Origin: Selenomonadaceae bacterium
GTDB taxonomy: Bacteria > Bacillota > Negativicutes > Selenomonadales > Selenomonadaceae
NCBI GenBank assembly: GCA_017453765.1
Contig: JAFTEG010000316.1
Span: forward strand, 1 to 5,997
DNA: 5,997 nucleotides
Reading direction: 5' to 3'
In this document: one piece after another, positions 4,844-5,997 of the stretch
Layout: every line of letters starts with the position of its first letter
How positions within the stretch are numbered: position 1 is the first letter of the stretch
The notes under the pieces: generated by a model
What the model was told of the DNA's origin: nothing
Seen by the model: only the letters and a program-made list of their open reading frames with translations
Database searches by the model: none
Position numbers and translations under genes: made by a program

Positions 4844-5549
4844 TTTCAAACACTCCTATTAATTTTTTTACCTTTTCATCGTATTCATCAGATTTAAATG
4901 CCGTTCTGATTGTCTGCAAATCCATTCTTACAAAAGCCGCGCCTTCACGACCATAGTAATTATAACTGTTGCCGTTATATTTGACTATCGTAAAATAAGC
5001 ATTAGAAACAAAACGTCTAGCCTCTTCTTCAGTTACATTATGCGGATGTTTATCACCTTGAGTATGTTCGGCGTCAAATTTAAATTTACTTACATCTAGC
5101 TTTGGCGGAGGATATACAATTTCACCCCTAATGCGATTTTCTAGCATTATTGATTGTAATGAACTTTTTATTTTTTCAGTTCGCCAATCCTCAAGCGTCC
5201 GCGTCTTGTCGATATATACCGCTTTCCAATCTCGGTACGTCATATCGGCAGGAATTTTTATGCGCTTGCCGTCCTCGTCTCTAGCCGCACGTTGACCGAC
5301 GGGCTTTCTGCCCTGCTTGCCGTCATCTTCACTTGCCGCGATAGTACTGCGACAGCGCACGTGCATTGGCGGAGCATTTTCGCCTTGACTTAGTTCGATT
5401 ATCGGAAAAATTTCACCGTCAAGACTCTGGCAAATAGGCGTTGTACGGTTATCCATTACCGCAATGAATTGGTAATAGCCCATTTCCGCAGATATAATAG
5501 AATCTGCCGCCGCGCGTGTCCGAATGTAGTTTAATTCAGTACGAATCAC
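4836..5549 (-). CDS. N-terminally truncated phage MuF/SPP1 gp7-type minor head protein fused to a PBECR-like nuclease toxin domain
   Basis: The first ~70 residues are the C-terminal part of a phage Mu F / SPP1 gp7 head-morphogenesis domain: RTE near the start, FIAVMDNRTTPICQSLDGEIFPI (28-50) and PPMHVRCRST (60-69), with the usual paired cysteines C40 and C66. A linker (about 71-123) ends in DKTRTLEDWR (114-123). Residues from about 150 to 237 look like the PBECR group (phage Barnase/EndoU/ColicinE5-D/RelE-like nuclease), with FKFDAEHTQG, HPHNVTEEEARRFV and the closing TAFKSDEYDEKVKKLI. H162, H168, H170 and T216 are possible active-site residues by position only. Complete MuF proteins have a much longer N-terminus. 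Here the frame opens only nine codons before the GTG at 5549, directly against a hairpin, so the head-binding portion has been deleted. AGGAC about 10 nt upstream of the GTG is a marginal SD. MuF proteins are packaged with the phage head, and toxin fusions of this type occur in temperate phages. Confidence 0.72.
   Translation of the reverse strand: MIRTELNYIRTRAAADSIISAEMGYYQFIAVMDNRTTPICQSLDGEIFPIIELSQGENAPPMHVRCRSTIAASEDDGKQGRKPVGQRAARDEDGKRIKIPADMTYRDWKAVYIDKTRTLEDWRTEKIKSSLQSIMLENRIRGEIVYPPPKLDVSKFKFDAEHTQGDKHPHNVTEEEARRFVSNAYFTIVKYNGNSYNYYGREGAAFVRMDLQTIRTAFKSDEYDEKVKKLIGVFENE
5180..5210. repeat. 31-bp perfect direct repeat, copy at the MuF-nuclease junction
   Basis: Partner of 4015-4045. 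It encodes residues 114-123 (DKTRTLEDWR) of the MuF-nuclease gene. MuF-derived GC-rich sequence lies on its upstream side (about 30 of 60 GC in 5221-5280) and the AT-rich toxin tip on its downstream side (about 19 of 60 GC in 4981-5040). This is the expected position of a tip-exchange point. Confidence 0.95.
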
Positions 5550-5552
5550 AAA

Positions 5553-5578
5553 AGCTGTCCTGCACGGGACGGCTTTTT
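5553..5578. terminator. Bidirectional-looking hairpin terminator at the broken MuF end
   Basis: AGCTGTCC (5553-5560) pairs with GGACGGCT (5567-5574) through one U-G pair, with a 6-nt loop, followed by TTTT. The opposite strand also has a short T-run (TTTT) after the stem. No rightward gene immediately precedes it, so it is probably a leftover of a lost gene or of the phage. It insulates gyrA from the block and would also attenuate leftward entry into the MuF remnant. Confidence 0.6.
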
Positions 5579-5630
5579 ATGTCTTTTAATGGCTTTTAAA
5601 TATAGCGAATGTCAGTCACAATGGCGAAAT

Positions 5631-5658
5631 TAGACTTTTGGCGGAAATGTGATATAAT
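5631..5658 (+). promoter_or_regulatory. gyrA promoter with extended -10
   Basis: TAGACT (5631-5636; 4 of 6 matches to TTGACA) and a perfect TATAAT (5653-5658) are 16 bp apart. TGA directly before the -10 gives the extended TGn motif. Transcription would begin near 5665, about 25 bp before the gyrA GTG. The stretch 5581-5630 holds nothing recognisable. Confidence 0.75.
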
Positions 5659-5688
5659 TATAGCGCAAAAAAATAATGAGGTGATACA

Positions 5689-5997
5689 GTGAGTGATCTT
5701 TTCACGGGAAAAATTTTACCCGTAAATCTTGAACACGAAATGAAATATTCATACATAGATTATGCAATGTCGGTCATAGTGTCACGTGCAATTCCCGACG
5801 TACGCGACGGCTTGAAACCGGTTCACCGCCGCATTTTATACGCGATGCAGGAAGCCGGTATGACAAGCACTAAGCCTTACAAAAAATCTGCGCGTATCGT
5901 CGGTGAAGTTTTAGGTAAATATCACCCGCACGGCGACACTTCGGTTTACGACGCTATAGTAAGAATGGCGCAAGATTTTTCAATGCGCTACACGTTA
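5689..5997 (+). CDS. gyrA: DNA gyrase subunit A, N-terminal part (runs off the window)
   Basis: Gyrase A is the DNA-breaking subunit of the type II topoisomerase that introduces negative supercoils. The 103 codons present begin [20 protein letters not shown] and include the conserved [24 protein letters not shown] and [19 protein letters not shown] segments of the winged-helix domain. The catalytic Tyr (Y122 in E. coli) lies beyond the window. The GTG start at 5689 is fixed by GAGGTGAT at 5678-5685 and by alignment with the family's MSD start. The quinolone-resistance region reads [10 protein letters not shown]: the position of E. coli Ser83 is Thr, and Asp87 is conserved. The N-terminal wording fits GyrA better than ParC. 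It has its own promoter, and gyrB is not next to it in this window. Confidence 0.95.
   Translation, partial: MSDLFTGKILPVNLEHEMKYSYIDYAMSVIVSRAIPDVRDGLKPVHRRILYAMQEAGMTSTKPYKKSARIVGEVLGKYHPHGDTSVYDAIVRMAQDFSMRYTL

Larger units (their letters stand above)
2609..5580 (-). mobile_element. Prophage remnant: MuF polymorphic-toxin locus without the rest of the phage
   Basis: Between two terminator hairpins lies a block of minus-strand phage-type genes: truncated MuF with nuclease tip, small genes, spare zincin tip, small genes. No portal, capsid, terminase, integrase or lysis gene is present, so this is what remains after deletion of a prophage. Both edges look broken: the MuF gene lacks its N-terminus on the right, and the last small gene runs into host terminator sequence on the left. 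No convincing att direct repeats were seen, so the limits are approximate. Confidence 0.65.

Noticed and set aside
2602..5580. att direct repeats flanking the phage block
   Set aside because: Both edges have CTTTTTAT-like runs, but these belong to terminator T-tracts and the similarity is too short to call an attachment site.

Overview
The window looks like a low-to-mid GC Firmicutes chromosome. The GyrA N-terminus, IlvN and a DUF4127 protein fit Negativicutes best, but that placement is inference. Support comes from anti-SD-like ribosome binding sites (GGTGAT), TTG and GTG starts, and consensus -10 boxes. Three host genes on the left and gyrA on the right flank a block of about 3 kb of phage-derived DNA. 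Almost all of that block is on the minus strand.

Left part (1-2608): a HIT-family gene with an in-frame TAA at codon 16 (a nonsense allele); ilvN, the regulatory subunit of acetolactate synthase, with a TTG start; and a secreted DUF4127 protein of 532 residues, also with a TTG start and followed by a Rho-independent terminator. The two intergenic gaps here are filled by different repeats with the same 7-nt period.

Middle part (about 2609-5580): the remnant of a phage MuF (minor head protein) polymorphic-toxin locus. Reading leftwards on the minus strand it starts with a MuF C-terminal domain that has lost its N-terminus. This is fused to a PBECR-like nuclease domain (phage Barnase/EndoU/ColicinE5-D/RelE type) and followed by an overlapping 60-residue Cys-rich small protein. 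Next come an 81-residue unknown and a convergent plus-strand gene of 66 residues with its own strong promoter and a near-perfect SD. Then comes a second toxin tip, a thermolysin-like zincin with HEMGH and SEAISD motifs, followed by three coupled small genes. The second tip has no MuF head and no good start. It begins with a 31-bp perfect copy of the MuF sequence encoding DKTRTLEDWR, the point where the first toxin tip joins MuF. This is the expected layout of an orphan C-terminal cassette that could replace the resident toxin by recombination across the repeat. The small genes directly behind each tip are candidate immunity genes.

Right part (5581-5997): a short intergenic region with an extended -10 promoter and the first 103 codons of gyrA, running off the window. 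No tRNA, rRNA, CRISPR array, intact insertion sequence or convincing att duplication was seen.
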